Part shown: in pieces, positions 19,883 to 27,960 of the stretch | How positions within the stretch are numbered: position 1 is the first letter of the stretch | Layout: every line of letters begins with the position of its first letter | NCBI GenBank assembly: GCA_020635905.1 | Contig: JACJYV010000005.1 | Coordinates: 725,702 to 789,701 of the forward strand | Length of the DNA stretch: 64,000 nt | Direction: 5' to 3' | Origin: Bacteroidia bacterium | GTDB taxonomy: Bacteria > Bacteroidota > Bacteroidia > J057 > JADKCL01 | Position numbers and translations under genes: made by a program | The notes under the pieces: generated by a model | Databases searched by the model: none | Told to the model about the DNA's origin: nothing | The model's input: the letters and a program-made list of their open reading frames with translations, nothing else

Positions 19883-21166
19883 ATGTCACATTCCATTAAA
19901 ATCGTTCGTGAGCGCCCCAACAAATCTGGTTTTTGTCCCCTTTATCTTCGGATCACTATCAACCGCAGAAAGAAGGACATCAAATGCAATATCCAAATCA
20001 AACCTGAGTGGTGGGACGAAACCAAGGGAACGATCAAAGACCTTCCCAGGGTTACAGAAGCTGTGATTGCAAAGAGAAGGGCAGACAACCTCCTGACCGA
20101 ATACAAGCAAGCAGTCTATAAGGTGGAATTGGCGGGACAAGCCATGAACTTTGATACCCTGCTCGCAAAGATTGGAGGGGGAGATTGCAATACTACCCTG
20201 GTTACCTATTTCAAAATGACCATTGACCGGATGCTGCAAGACAGGGAAATCAACGAAAAAACCCACAAAAACTATCTGATGGCAATCCAGAACGCAGAAA
20301 AATTTGATAGCCGAACGAAATTAAGGGAGTTCTCAACTGAATGGCTGATTAAATTCCAAAGATATTTGCTCAATACCCCTTTCGATGCAAAGGGAAGAAT
20401 GAGGGCCAAAAGCACGGTTCACGTGTATATGACTTATGTTTTGGGTTGGCTGAACAAAGCATTTGAACAAGAATTGATTCCAAAAGACCCCAGGCGAGGC
20501 TTCAAAAAGACAGAAAATGAATTCATTCGGGAAATCCAGTACCTGACCATTGAAGAGGTCAACAAACTCCAGGACATTTTCAATCAGGGCCTGATCCTGA
20601 AATCTCCCCAATTTAAGGGAATCAGGAGGGGCGATGTTGCCAATAGCCTGCAAAGAACATTGGGAAGGTTTCTTTTCTCCTGTTATACTGGACTGAGGTA
20701 TTCAGATAATTCAAAAATTACCTGGGACCATTTCGAGGGGGATTACATAAAAATGAAAACCCAAAAGACCGGGAGTGTGGTTCGTATTCCAATCAGTTCA
20801 CCCCTGAAAGAGTTGATGCAGCATATGAAGCTGCAACCAGAGGAAGGAATGCCACTTTTTCCCAACTCAGGAAGGGCATCCTCGGTTGATGGTCACTTAA
20901 TTCGGATCATGGAATTTGCTCAAATTCCAAAGCACATTTCTTTTCATTGCTCCAGGCACACGTTTGCGACCATGGCCCTTACCATGGGGCTGCAACTCAA
21001 TGTGGTTTCTAAATTGATTGGTCATGCCTCAATTATTATGACGCAACGCTACGCTAAAATCGTGGACCGCAAAATAGATGAAGAAATGGAGTTGTTTGAT
21101 CCGCGCAAAAAGGGAAATCCAGGCCCCAAACCTTTTCGGGGCGGAAGATTGGAAAAAGTCTCCTAA
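19883..21166 (+). CDS. tyrosine recombinase / integrase (Bacteroidetes type)
   Basis: 427 aa from the ATG at 19883; an earlier in-frame ATG at 19808 would add 25 residues unlike the family. An N-terminal arm-type domain (SIKIVRERPNKSGFCPLYLR) and a SAM-like core-binding domain precede the catalytic domain. All catalytic residues are visible: R272 in TGLRYSD, the lysine in MKTQKTGSV, H355 and R358 in HCSRH, H381 in IGHAS and nucleophile Y390 in QRYAK. It belongs to the integrase group of Bacteroidetes conjugative elements and prophages. It is the only recombinase of this type in the window, so it may have mobilised part or all of the DNA to its right, but no attachment repeat was identified. 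A strong terminator follows. Confidence 0.93.
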   Translation: MSHSIKIVRERPNKSGFCPLYLRITINRRKKDIKCNIQIKPEWWDETKGTIKDLPRVTEAVIAKRRADNLLTEYKQAVYKVELAGQAMNFDTLLAKIGGGDCNTTLVTYFKMTIDRMLQDREINEKTHKNYLMAIQNAEKFDSRTKLREFSTEWLIKFQRYLLNTPFDAKGRMRAKSTVHVYMTYVLGWLNKAFEQELIPKDPRRGFKKTENEFIREIQYLTIEEVNKLQDIFNQGLILKSPQFKGIRRGDVANSLQRTLGRFLFSCYTGLRYSDNSKITWDHFEGDYIKMKTQKTGSVVRIPISSPLKELMQHMKLQPEEGMPLFPNSGRASSVDGHLIRIMEFAQIPKHISFHCSRHTFATMALTMGLQLNVVSKLIGHASIIMTQRYAKIVDRKIDEEMELFDPRKKGNPGPKPFRGGRLEKVS

Positions 21167-21182
21167 CCAATGTTTACCAGGG

Positions 21183-21209
21183 AAAAGCAGTCGAAAGGCT
21201 GCTTTTTTA
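21183..21209 (+). terminator. Rho-independent terminator after the integrase
   Basis: AAAAGCAG (21183-21190) pairs with CTGCTTTT (21199-21206). Extra U-G and C-G pairs close a GAAA tetraloop, and a T-rich tract follows. It lies 17 bases after the integrase stop and may also serve the convergent minus-strand gene. Confidence 0.8.
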
Positions 21210-21485
21210 TTTATCCTCTTCCCACAATCCAAAATACTCCTTCACTGCATTCTTCATCATGGTTTCTTTGAGAGCATCCAGAGAGCTTTCATCTTTGATA
21301 TGAAGGGGATTGGGCATGGAGGGATCGGGAGGAACGTAGGAGTTAATTTGTTCCAGGGTGATGGCCTGGATGGTTTTCAGTTTATTTTCCAATTCAACAG
21401 GAATTTTTTCAAATCCCACTTCCAACAAAAATGATTGAATTGATATTGGTAGATTACTCCTCAAAGGTTTAAATTTGGCAAACAA
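21207..21485 (-). CDS. hypothetical protein, possibly a gene remnant
   Basis: 92 codons of protein-like composition (LLEVGFEKIPVELENKL, YVPPDPSMPNPLHIKDES) without a recognised family. The only possible starts are a TTG at the 5' end of the frame or a much later ATG. This suggests that the true N terminus has been lost. It ends inside the bidirectional terminator of the integrase. Confidence 0.45.
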   Translation of the reverse strand: MFAKFKPLRSNLPISIQSFLLEVGFEKIPVELENKLKTIQAITLEQINSYVPPDPSMPNPLHIKDESSLDALKETMMKNAVKEYFGLWEEDK

Positions 21486-21615
21486 AACAAACCAAATAAT
21501 CTACTAAGGTAATTATCCAAAGATTAATTTCAATCAAATTTTCAACAAAATTGAAGAGGGATTTGGCGGAAAAAATCTTTGTCAATAGGCATTAATAAGT
21601 AACGTAGAATAGAAA

Positions 21616-22839
21616 ATGACTGAAGGAAAAGATAAGGAAAAGACGAGGATTCAAGATTACATTGTGAAGTTGAATGACAGAAATATTCAGAATGAAAAGA
21701 TTTCTGGCTTCACCCTTTATGGGATTCTTGGGGCAATGGTTTTTTGCCTTTTTTATGTATTTGATAATCTTGGGATTTTAAAGGGAATGATTTTGGATAC
21801 AAACAACTTCTCCCTTGGGATTGTTGTTGCAAACATCATGTTTGTGATTTCTCTGCTTTTTCTTTCATATCGTTCCGCAATTACAAAGGGGAGGCATACA
21901 AAAGTCTATCCCTACCAAGATTCCCTTGAAATTGATTTGGATGACTATCCGTTTTTTACTTGTCTTGGAATTTTGTCACTTTCCAACTTTTGGAATCTAA
22001 ATCATTCGCAAAATAGTTTCCACACTACTTACCTCTTGGTTTTTGGTGTGATTACTGGGTTAAATGTCCTTTCCCCATTTGCGATTTTATTCACAAGAAT
22101 GATAAAAAGAAGAAATAAAAGGAAAAAGGGGTTTACGATTGAAAATATTGATTTTACATGGTTTTCTAATAAAACAAGAAAGGTTCTTTCATTTTACCTG
22201 ACTGGTTATACTATTTTATTATCCTTGCTTTCCGTGTTTATTTTCTTCCAAATTCAATTTGATTTAAAGGAACAAATAGTAGCAGAAACAGCAAAAATGG
22301 TTTTTGTCCTTTTTGGATTTTGTATCCTAATAATTATGGCAATGCGAAAAATGTGGAATCAGAGTTTCAATCAAAATTTAGAAGAATTTGAAAAAGAGAT
22401 ATTTTTTGAGGATTTATCAGGCGAAGAGATAATAAACAGGTTTGAGAATGAATTTCATGGGATTCCACTCCATAAATGGATAATTAGAAAAAAAGCCGAA
22501 ATCGAAACCTTTTTTAGTGAAAAAGTTGATGGGGCTAATAAGTTCGATATTCTTATTGAAAAAGTTTTTGAGATAAATAGAGAAAACATGCCCCATGAAT
22601 TCCAAGGAAGGCTTAATGAATTGACACTGGAATATGATAAAGAAATCAAAGAAGTGACGGATTTCGTTCAGAAAACCCAAAGCCATTTTAAAGCAATTAG
22701 AAACTTTAGTTCCATTAATGATGAGGAAAACAAAAAGTTTTATCAAGTTTCAAGGGAATTTCAAGAGAATATTAATGTCTATAATCAAAGGATTAGTATT
22801 GTCACCACAGTAATTTCAAATGGACATATTGTCACTTAA
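21616..22839 (+). CDS. hypothetical multi-pass membrane protein with C-terminal coiled coil
   Basis: 407 aa, family not recognised. Five or so hydrophobic helices occupy residues about 25-235: two near the N terminus, two in the 110-160 region and two at 185-235. Residues 255-400 are a charged helical cytoplasmic domain. The AT-rich composition differs from the integrase beside it. The stop codon lies only a few bases before the left end of the IS3-type element, so the natural C terminus could have been trimmed by the insertion. Confidence 0.7.
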   Translation: MTEGKDKEKTRIQDYIVKLNDRNIQNEKISGFTLYGILGAMVFCLFYVFDNLGILKGMILDTNNFSLGIVVANIMFVISLLFLSYRSAITKGRHTKVYPYQDSLEIDLDDYPFFTCLGILSLSNFWNLNHSQNSFHTTYLLVFGVITGLNVLSPFAILFTRMIKRRNKRKKGFTIENIDFTWFSNKTRKVLSFYLTGYTILLSLLSVFIFFQIQFDLKEQIVAETAKMVFVLFGFCILIIMAMRKMWNQSFNQNLEEFEKEIFFEDLSGEEIINRFENEFHGIPLHKWIIRKKAEIETFFSEKVDGANKFDILIEKVFEINRENMPHEFQGRLNELTLEYDKEIKEVTDFVQKTQSHFKAIRNFSSINDEENKKFYQVSREFQENINVYNQRISIVTTVISNGHIVT

Positions 22840-22850
22840 CAGGTTGTCTT

Positions 22851-22869
22851 TTACTAAAATAGCTATACA
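22851..22869. repeat. left terminal inverted repeat of the IS
   Basis: 19 bp, TTACTAAAATAGCTATACA, perfectly inverted relative to 24401-24419 and 25727-25745. It lies 22 bases before the first ATG of orfA. Confidence 0.85.
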
Positions 22870-22890
22870 ACTTTCGCAACCTTGAAAGTG

Positions 22891-23442
22891 ATGGCAAAAT
22901 CAAAAAGTAATTCAAATTCTAAAAAAGATTTAAGTGTTCAACATCGAAAGTCGCCTGCTGTTAAGCGAATGATTGTTGAGTTGGTAGATTCAGGTAAAAT
23001 GACTGGCATTGAGGCATCCCAAAAATACGGGGTCAGTACGTATGCAATTCAGCAGTGGCGTTCTGTGGTCGCTGCGGGACGTAGCCTGGTTACTCGGCAA
23101 TACGACAAAGCTCTCAAGCTGCGGATAATTCATGAGATTAATTCTGGTTTGTTGACTATTGAAGAGGCTGTTAAGAAGTACGATATCAACTATGTGCAAG
23201 TAATTCACCGTTGGATGAAAGCAGCGGAGTTATCATCTTGTTCCCCTATGTCAAAACCGTCCCAAACAGGCAGTGAGAAGCCTGAAACAGAATCCTTGGA
23301 ATCCGAGAACGCACGTTTGCGCAAAGAACTTGAAGATGCCAAACTAAGAGTTCTGGGCCTTGAGTCCCTAATTGAAGTGGCTGAGGAGGAGCTTGAGATA
23401 AAAATCAGAAAAAAGTCTGGTACCAAACAGTTGAAAAAATGA
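22891..23442 (+). CDS. IS3 transposase OrfA (double helix-turn-helix)
   Basis: 183 aa from the ATG at 22891; a TTG and a GTG lie up to 9 bases upstream in frame. Two HTH units can be read: about residues 17-55 (ASQKYGVSTYAIQQWRS) and about 70-108 (EEAVKKYDINYVQVIHRW). A leucine-zipper-like coiled coil follows (LESENARLRKELEDAKLRVLGL). This is the DNA-binding subunit that recognises the element ends. The stop overlaps the orfB start as ATGA after an A6 run, allowing either translational coupling or -1 slippage. Confidence 0.92.
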   Translation: MAKSKSNSNSKKDLSVQHRKSPAVKRMIVELVDSGKMTGIEASQKYGVSTYAIQQWRSVVAAGRSLVTRQYDKALKLRIIHEINSGLLTIEEAVKKYDINYVQVIHRWMKAAELSSCSPMSKPSQTGSEKPETESLESENARLRKELEDAKLRVLGLESLIEVAEEELEIKIRKKSGTKQLKK

Positions 23443-24407
23443 AAGAGCGTTACTCCCAGCTCTCCATAGAGAGATTGTGTGGACTGTTTGGTAAAAGTCG
23501 CCTGGCATATTATGACCGAAATAGGCGCAAAAATGCACAAATCAAAGATTACACCTTGGTTCTTGAAATGGTACGGCTAATTCGCAAGGACCAACCCCGG
23601 ATTGGCACCCCGAAGTTGCATCACATGCTGAAAACTAAGCTCGAATTAGAAGGCATCAAAATGGGACGAGATGGTTTACATGCTCTATTGGCCTCATACC
23701 AGATGACGGTTCGCCCTCTGAGGCGATATCGTCCCAAGACAACCTGGAGCGACCACTGGATGCGAAAGTGGCCCAACCAGATTAAAGACTTCCAAACGAA
23801 CGGCCCCAATCAATTATGGGTGTCTGACATCACTTACATCAGGCTTAAAGGTGATTTTTGTTTTCTCTTCCTTATCACAGATGCTTACTCGCACAAAATT
23901 GTAGGTTGGGCATTGGAGATGACCATGGGCCATGAAGGGGCTATTACGGCTTTAAAAATGGCGCTAAATCAGTGGAAGGACCGCAAGGATTGCTTGATCC
24001 ATCATTCAGATCGTGGGTCCCAGTATTGTTGTGACAACTACGTTAAAACGCTTCAGGCAGCCGGGATCTCTGTCAGTATGACCCAAAGCGGTGATCCACG
24101 CGAAAACGCAGTTGCAGAAAGGGTAAATGGCATCCTAAAGGTTGAAATGGGGTTGAACGTTAAATTCGAAACTCTCATTGGAGCAAAGCGGGCATCGGGG
24201 CGCAAAATCGACATTTACAACCATGATCGGCCCCACCTGAGTTGCGATATGATGGCTCCTGCCGAAGCCCACCAAACCTCGGGCCCTCTAAAAAAACGAT
24301 GGAAAAATACGCGCACAAGAAACCAGCGAAAGGAGGCGCAGGAAAAAACCACAGGATCAGTGGCTCTGCCCGCGGGCAGAGCCACTGATCCTGAAGTCCC
24401 TGTATAG
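23439..24407 (+). CDS. IS3 transposase OrfB (DDE integrase core)
   Basis: 322 aa. The HTH_21 region (about 40-95) precedes an rve integrase core. The DD(35)E triad is complete: D130 in VSDITYI, D191 in HHSDRGSQY and E227 in NAVAERVNG. The length is slightly above usual because of a C-terminal tail of about 40 basic and low-complexity residues. The tail ends in a segment encoded by a perfect 38-bp palindrome. It is in the -1 frame relative to orfA. It catalyses cut-and-copy transposition of the element. Confidence 0.95.
   Translation: MKERYSQLSIERLCGLFGKSRLAYYDRNRRKNAQIKDYTLVLEMVRLIRKDQPRIGTPKLHHMLKTKLELEGIKMGRDGLHALLASYQMTVRPLRRYRPKTTWSDHWMRKWPNQIKDFQTNGPNQLWVSDITYIRLKGDFCFLFLITDAYSHKIVGWALEMTMGHEGAITALKMALNQWKDRKDCLIHHSDRGSQYCCDNYVKTLQAAGISVSMTQSGDPRENAVAERVNGILKVEMGLNVKFETLIGAKRASGRKIDIYNHDRPHLSCDMMAPAEAHQTSGPLKKRWKNTRTRNQRKEAQEKTTGSVALPAGRATDPEVPV
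24354..24391. repeat. perfect 38-bp palindrome inside the orfB 3' end
   Basis: GGATCAGTGGCTCTGCCCG is followed immediately by its exact reverse complement. It lies within the last 18 codons of orfB and 10 bases before the terminal repeat. In RNA it would form a very stable hairpin; in DNA it could form a cruciform. Confidence 0.95.
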
Positions 24408-24424
24408 CTATTTTAGTAAGAGGG

Positions 24425-24768
24425 AATACGACAAAGCTCTCAAGCTGCGGATAATTCATGAGATTAATTCTGGTTTGTTGACTATTGAAGAGGCTGTTAA
24501 GAAGTACGATATCAACTATGTGCAAGTAATTCACCGTTGGATGAAAGCAGCGGAGTTATCATCTTGTTCCCCTATGTCAAAACCGTCCCAAACAGGCAGT
24601 GAGAAGCCTGAAACAGAATCCTTGGAATCCGAGAACGCACGTTTGCGCAAAGAACTTGAAGATGCCAAACTAAGAGTTCTGGGCCTTGAGTCCCTAATTG
24701 AAGTGGCTGAGGAGGAGCTTGAGATAAAAATCAGAAAAAAGTCTGGTACCAAACAGTTGAAAAAATGA
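24425..24768 (+). pseudogene. 5'-truncated IS3 orfA
   Basis: Retains the second HTH and the coiled coil of OrfA but has lost the first 69 residues and the start. A TTG at 24475 could start a 97-residue remnant. Such a protein would keep dimerisation and one HTH and might act as a competitor of full OrfA; this is speculative. Confidence 0.85.
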
Positions 24769-25733
24769 AAGAGCGTTACTCCCAGCTCTCCATAGAGAGA
24801 TTGTGTGGACTGTTTGGTAAAAGTCGCCTGGCATATTATGACCGAAATAGGCGCAAAAATGCACAAATCAAAGATTACACCTTGGTTCTTGAAATGGTAC
24901 GGCTAATTCGCAAGGACCAACCCCGGATTGGCACCCCGAAGTTGCATCACATGCTGAAAACTAAGCTCGAATTAGAAGGCATCAAAATGGGACGAGATGG
25001 TTTACATGCTCTATTGGCCTCATACCAGATGACGGTTCGCCCTCTGAGGCGATATCGTCCCAAGACAACCTGGAGCGACCACTGGATGCGAAAGTGGCCC
25101 AACCAGATTAAAGACTTCCAAACGAACGGCCCCAATCAATTATGGGTGTCTGACATCACTTACATCAGGCTTAAAGGTGATTTTTGTTTTCTCTTCCTTA
25201 TCACAGATGCTTACTCGCACAAAATTGTAGGTTGGGCATTGGAGATGACCATGGGCCATGAAGGGGCTATTACGGCTTTAAAAATGGCGCTAAATCAGTG
25301 GAAGGACCGCAAGGATTGCTTGATCCATCATTCAGATCGTGGGTCCCAGTATTGTTGTGACAACTACGTTAAAACGCTTCAGGCAGCCGGGATCTCTGTC
25401 AGTATGACCCAAAGCGGTGATCCACGCGAAAACGCAGTTGCAGAAAGGGTAAATGGCATCCTAAAGGTTGAAATGGGGTTGAACGTTAAATTCGAAACTC
25501 TCATTGGAGCAAAGCGGGCATCGGGGCGCAAAATCGACATTTACAACCATGATCGGCCCCACCTGAGTTGCGATATGATGGCTCCTGCCGAAGCCCACCA
25601 AACCTCGGGCCCTCTAAAAAAACGATGGAAAAATACGCGCACAAGAAACCAGCGAAAGGAGGCGCAGGAAAAAACCACAGGATCAGTGGCTCTGCCCGCG
25701 GGCAGAGCCACTGATCCTGAAGTCCCTGTATAG
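24765..25733 (+). CDS. IS3 transposase OrfB, second identical copy
   Basis: The predicted protein is identical over all 322 aa to the first OrfB, including the DD(35)E triad. Its upstream partner orfA is truncated and no normal IS promoter precedes it. Expression would depend on readthrough from the first copy. Confidence 0.93.
   Translation: MKERYSQLSIERLCGLFGKSRLAYYDRNRRKNAQIKDYTLVLEMVRLIRKDQPRIGTPKLHHMLKTKLELEGIKMGRDGLHALLASYQMTVRPLRRYRPKTTWSDHWMRKWPNQIKDFQTNGPNQLWVSDITYIRLKGDFCFLFLITDAYSHKIVGWALEMTMGHEGAITALKMALNQWKDRKDCLIHHSDRGSQYCCDNYVKTLQAAGISVSMTQSGDPRENAVAERVNGILKVEMGLNVKFETLIGAKRASGRKIDIYNHDRPHLSCDMMAPAEAHQTSGPLKKRWKNTRTRNQRKEAQEKTTGSVALPAGRATDPEVPV
25680..25717. repeat. second copy of the perfect 38-bp palindrome
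   Basis: Same sequence as at 24354-24391, shifted by exactly 1,326 bases. Confidence 0.95.
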
Positions 25734-25846
25734 CTATTTTAGTAAGAGGGATTTTAAGTGTTTAGCTATTCCAGTAATAGGAAATAAAAATGTATAGTTA
25801 TATTAGTGTTAAACAAGAAGGTTGTATAGTTATTTTAGGGAAGGAC
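25727..25846. repeat. four IS-end-like repeats at exact 32-bp spacing
   Basis: Copies of the terminal-repeat word (TGTATAGCTATTTTAGTAA and variants TGTTTAGCTATTCCAGTAA, TGTATAGTTATATTAGTG, TGTATAGTTATTTTAGGG) begin at 25727, 25759, 25791 and 25823. The spacing is 32 bases each time, about three helical turns. The first is the IS right end; the others lie outside it. They may be transposase-binding sites or remnants of nested ends. Confidence 0.85.
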
Positions 25847-25860
25847 AGTCTGTCCTCCCT
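25837..25860. repeat. short imperfect inverted repeat
   Basis: AGGGAAGGACAG is followed by TCTGTCCTCCCT, an inverted repeat with a one-base offset, at the end of the 32-bp array. It could be a hairpin or a protein-binding site. No T tract follows. Confidence 0.5.
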
Positions 25861-25868
25861 CCCCAGGT

Positions 25869-25931
25869 CATCTTACCCCCATCTTTGACCATCTCACCCC
25901 CATCTTTGGCCATCTTTACCCCATCTACCCC
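25869..25931. repeat. three degenerate 21-bp tandem repeats
   Basis: Units starting at 25869, 25890 and 25911 share CATCTYACCCCCATCTTTG, the third being more divergent. Further CCATCTT words follow to about 25950. The tract runs into the 3' end of the minus-strand gene 25925-26215. Confidence 0.8.
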
Positions 25932-26215
25932 CCATCTTCATCCATCTTTCGGGGTAAATCTTCCATCTTAATCACCCGCAGGTCATTGGCGCGATCAATT
26001 ACCTGCATGAAGGAATAAATATTGATCAGGTAGCCTTTGCCAAAGGGTTTGGATTCGAAAATGGGAATTTTTGCACCCCAGCCAATCCAGTTGGCGGTGA
26101 TGGAGTAATTCAGCAGGTGCGGCCACTTCTCCATGATCTCCGCGGGAGTCATCCAAATTTTGGGGTCAAGTCTGGAAGATTTGTGCTCTTTTTTTGAAGA
26201 GTCCCTTGAGTTCAT
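25925..26215 (-). CDS. hypothetical small protein, possible HTH/excisionase-like
   Basis: 96 aa, family not recognised. The core MTPAEIMEKWPHLLNYSITANWIGWG is followed by YLINIYSFMQVIDRAN. This resembles the layout of small excisionase-type DNA-binding proteins, where a short helical recognition part precedes a fold-completing strand. That is only an impression. The C-terminal codons overlap the 21-bp repeat tract, so the end may have been modified by repeat expansion. Confidence 0.55.
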   Translation of the reverse strand: MNSRDSSKKEHKSSRLDPKIWMTPAEIMEKWPHLLNYSITANWIGWGAKIPIFESKPFGKGYLINIYSFMQVIDRANDLRVIKMEDLPRKMDEDGG

Positions 26216-26382
26216 TAGTTTAACGTCCGGTCTTGAAAGGGTTTAAAAGCTGACAGTACTAAACTATTGAAGTGCTCCTAATGATCAAATTCAATTTTCA
26301 GCCCAAATCCCCAGATCGTTTTTGATTTGTTAATGCAAACTTATTCATGGTCAGTAAATTAAAACAATCTCCATCCCCCTGA

Positions 26383-27855
26383 ATGAAGGTCAGAGAAATA
26401 TATGACCTGGTAAACGCCCTAAGTTTTGAGGAAAAACGGAAATTAAACCTTCTGCTTTCCCAAAATCCATCCGCGCATCTTTCCCTTTTTCAATTGATTC
26501 AGGGAGGCGCATCGTTTGACCTGGAGGTTTTGGCTCAAAAATCGGGATTAACCCGAAAACTCCTCCACAAAGCCTTTATCAGGCTGGGTTCCTCAATATT
26601 GGAAACCCCTGTTTTATTTGAGGAAGGAACGGTTCCCGGCGTATTGGTGGTGGCACAAAGACTTACCAGCCTGGGTTTGTATAAACTGGCTCTTGAACAA
26701 ATTGAAAAAGGCCTTAAAATGGCCCTCCTGAAGGATCGTTTTGAACTTGCTTTCGATCTTTTGGAGCTTCAAAAGATCATTTGTCCGAACCAGAAAGATG
26801 AAATCAACAAACAAAAAGATGAAATCTGTCTGGCCAAAGATGAACTGGTTCGGCTTCAGTTGCTCAAAAGCAATGCCTTTGAACTGAACCGTGAACGGGT
26901 GCGGGGAAAAGATGTATCGCTGCCTTTTGCAGCGGTAAAAAAAAATGCCCTTTTGCACCAGGCAAGTTTTAAGAGTATTTCGGCAAGGATTATTTCACTC
27001 AAGGTAAAGTATCGCCTGGCTTTATGGGAAAGTGACGATGTACGGGTGGTTGAATTCGTAAACCAGATGATTCCATTGCTTATAAAGATGGATGACCCGG
27101 TGATGGAGATGGATTTGGTCACGGCCACAACTTCCAAAGCCATCTCAATTTTGAGATTGGGCTGGTTTGAGCAGGCAGATGCTGCCCTCGCTCAGATTAT
27201 TCTGAAGCCAGTTTCATCCGCTCCAGCCCAAAAGATGCAACTCAATTTATACCTTTCCACCGCGCTGGCCTATGCAGGTGATTACGGCCTGGAAAAGGTG
27301 GCCACCCCGGCTTTCCGCATTCTGGAAGAGCGCAAGGATGAAATTGAAGGAGAAAGTTACTATCCCATGATTTGTTTCCTGGCCGCGAAAGCTGCCTGGG
27401 CATTGGGCAAACCTGAGGTCGCCATGCGATACCTTATTCCACTTACGCCTGCCTCGTGTAAGTCATTCAACCAGGACATTTACGGAATGAGCCGTTTGCT
27501 TCGCCTTCTTTTCATGCTCGATCTTCAGGATCTGGACCTGCATAATGACATTCAGTCTGCAAGCAGATATTTTAGCAGAAAAGGCAATCAAAGTGTGGCG
27601 ATAAAAACCTTCCTGCAAATGGTCGGGGAAATCATTCGCACAGAATACAGTGCAAGACCTATTATTCTGAGAAAATACCTTCCCCAATTTACCTCACTGA
27701 AAAAAATCAAACCCGAATTCCTTTTCTTCGATACCGTTGAGATTGAGCCCTGGATCGAATCAAAATTGTCAGGTAAAAGGATAAATAATATCCTGCTTGA
27801 AAAGTGGAAGGAGTCTAAAAGGGAGGCTCCAAATGGCCGGATTTCTTCATTTTAA
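26383..27855 (+). CDS. hypothetical alpha-helical (TPR-like) protein
   Basis: 490 aa, family not recognised. It appears almost entirely helical, with helix-turn-helix hairpins (for example LTSLGLYKLALEQIEKGLKM, RLGWFEQADAALAQIILKP, LYLSTALAYAGDYGL) that resemble degenerate TPR units. There is no signal peptide or membrane segment, so it should be cytoplasmic. A local repeat QKDEINKQKDEICLAKDE lies at about residues 145-165. The gene stands alone on the plus strand. A scaffold or partner-binding role is likely from the fold, but the partner is unknown. Confidence 0.7.
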   Translation: MKVREIYDLVNALSFEEKRKLNLLLSQNPSAHLSLFQLIQGGASFDLEVLAQKSGLTRKLLHKAFIRLGSSILETPVLFEEGTVPGVLVVAQRLTSLGLYKLALEQIEKGLKMALLKDRFELAFDLLELQKIICPNQKDEINKQKDEICLAKDELVRLQLLKSNAFELNRERVRGKDVSLPFAAVKKNALLHQASFKSISARIISLKVKYRLALWESDDVRVVEFVNQMIPLLIKMDDPVMEMDLVTATTSKAISILRLGWFEQADAALAQIILKPVSSAPAQKMQLNLYLSTALAYAGDYGLEKVATPAFRILEERKDEIEGESYYPMICFLAAKAAWALGKPEVAMRYLIPLTPASCKSFNQDIYGMSRLLRLLFMLDLQDLDLHNDIQSASRYFSRKGNQSVAIKTFLQMVGEIIRTEYSARPIILRKYLPQFTSLKKIKPEFLFFDTVEIEPWIESKLSGKRINNILLEKWKESKREAPNGRISSF

Positions 27856-27960
27856 TCTTCTGAGTCTAATCTATTTCTGAACTAAAAAATTACAGTTGAT
27901 CCAAATTTCTTGGCTATGTTTTTATCTTTATAAGGCTTTGTTAATTTCGCGCCACCGTTT

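Larger units (their letters stand above)
22845..24424 (+). mobile_element. IS3-family insertion sequence, complete copy
   Basis: Contains orfA and orfB of an IS3-type element. The left terminal sequence TTACTAAAATAGCTATACA (22851-22869) is the exact reverse complement of TGTATAGCTATTTTAGTAA at 24401-24419. Exact outer tips are uncertain by a few bases. The segment 23099-24424 is repeated without visible change at 24425-25750. Confidence 0.88.
24425..25750 (+). mobile_element. tandem, 5'-truncated second copy of the IS
   Basis: A direct 1,326-bp repeat of 23099-24424 with no visible mismatch. It starts inside orfA at AATACGACAAAG and ends at the right terminal repeat. The left terminal repeat and the first HTH of orfA are missing. 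No target duplication is seen at the junction; only one or a few bases are shared at the join. Confidence 0.92.

Noticed and set aside
25869..25950. CCATCTT-rich repeats considered as a CRISPR array
   Set aside because: Units are adjacent 21-mers without unique spacers and no cas genes are present.
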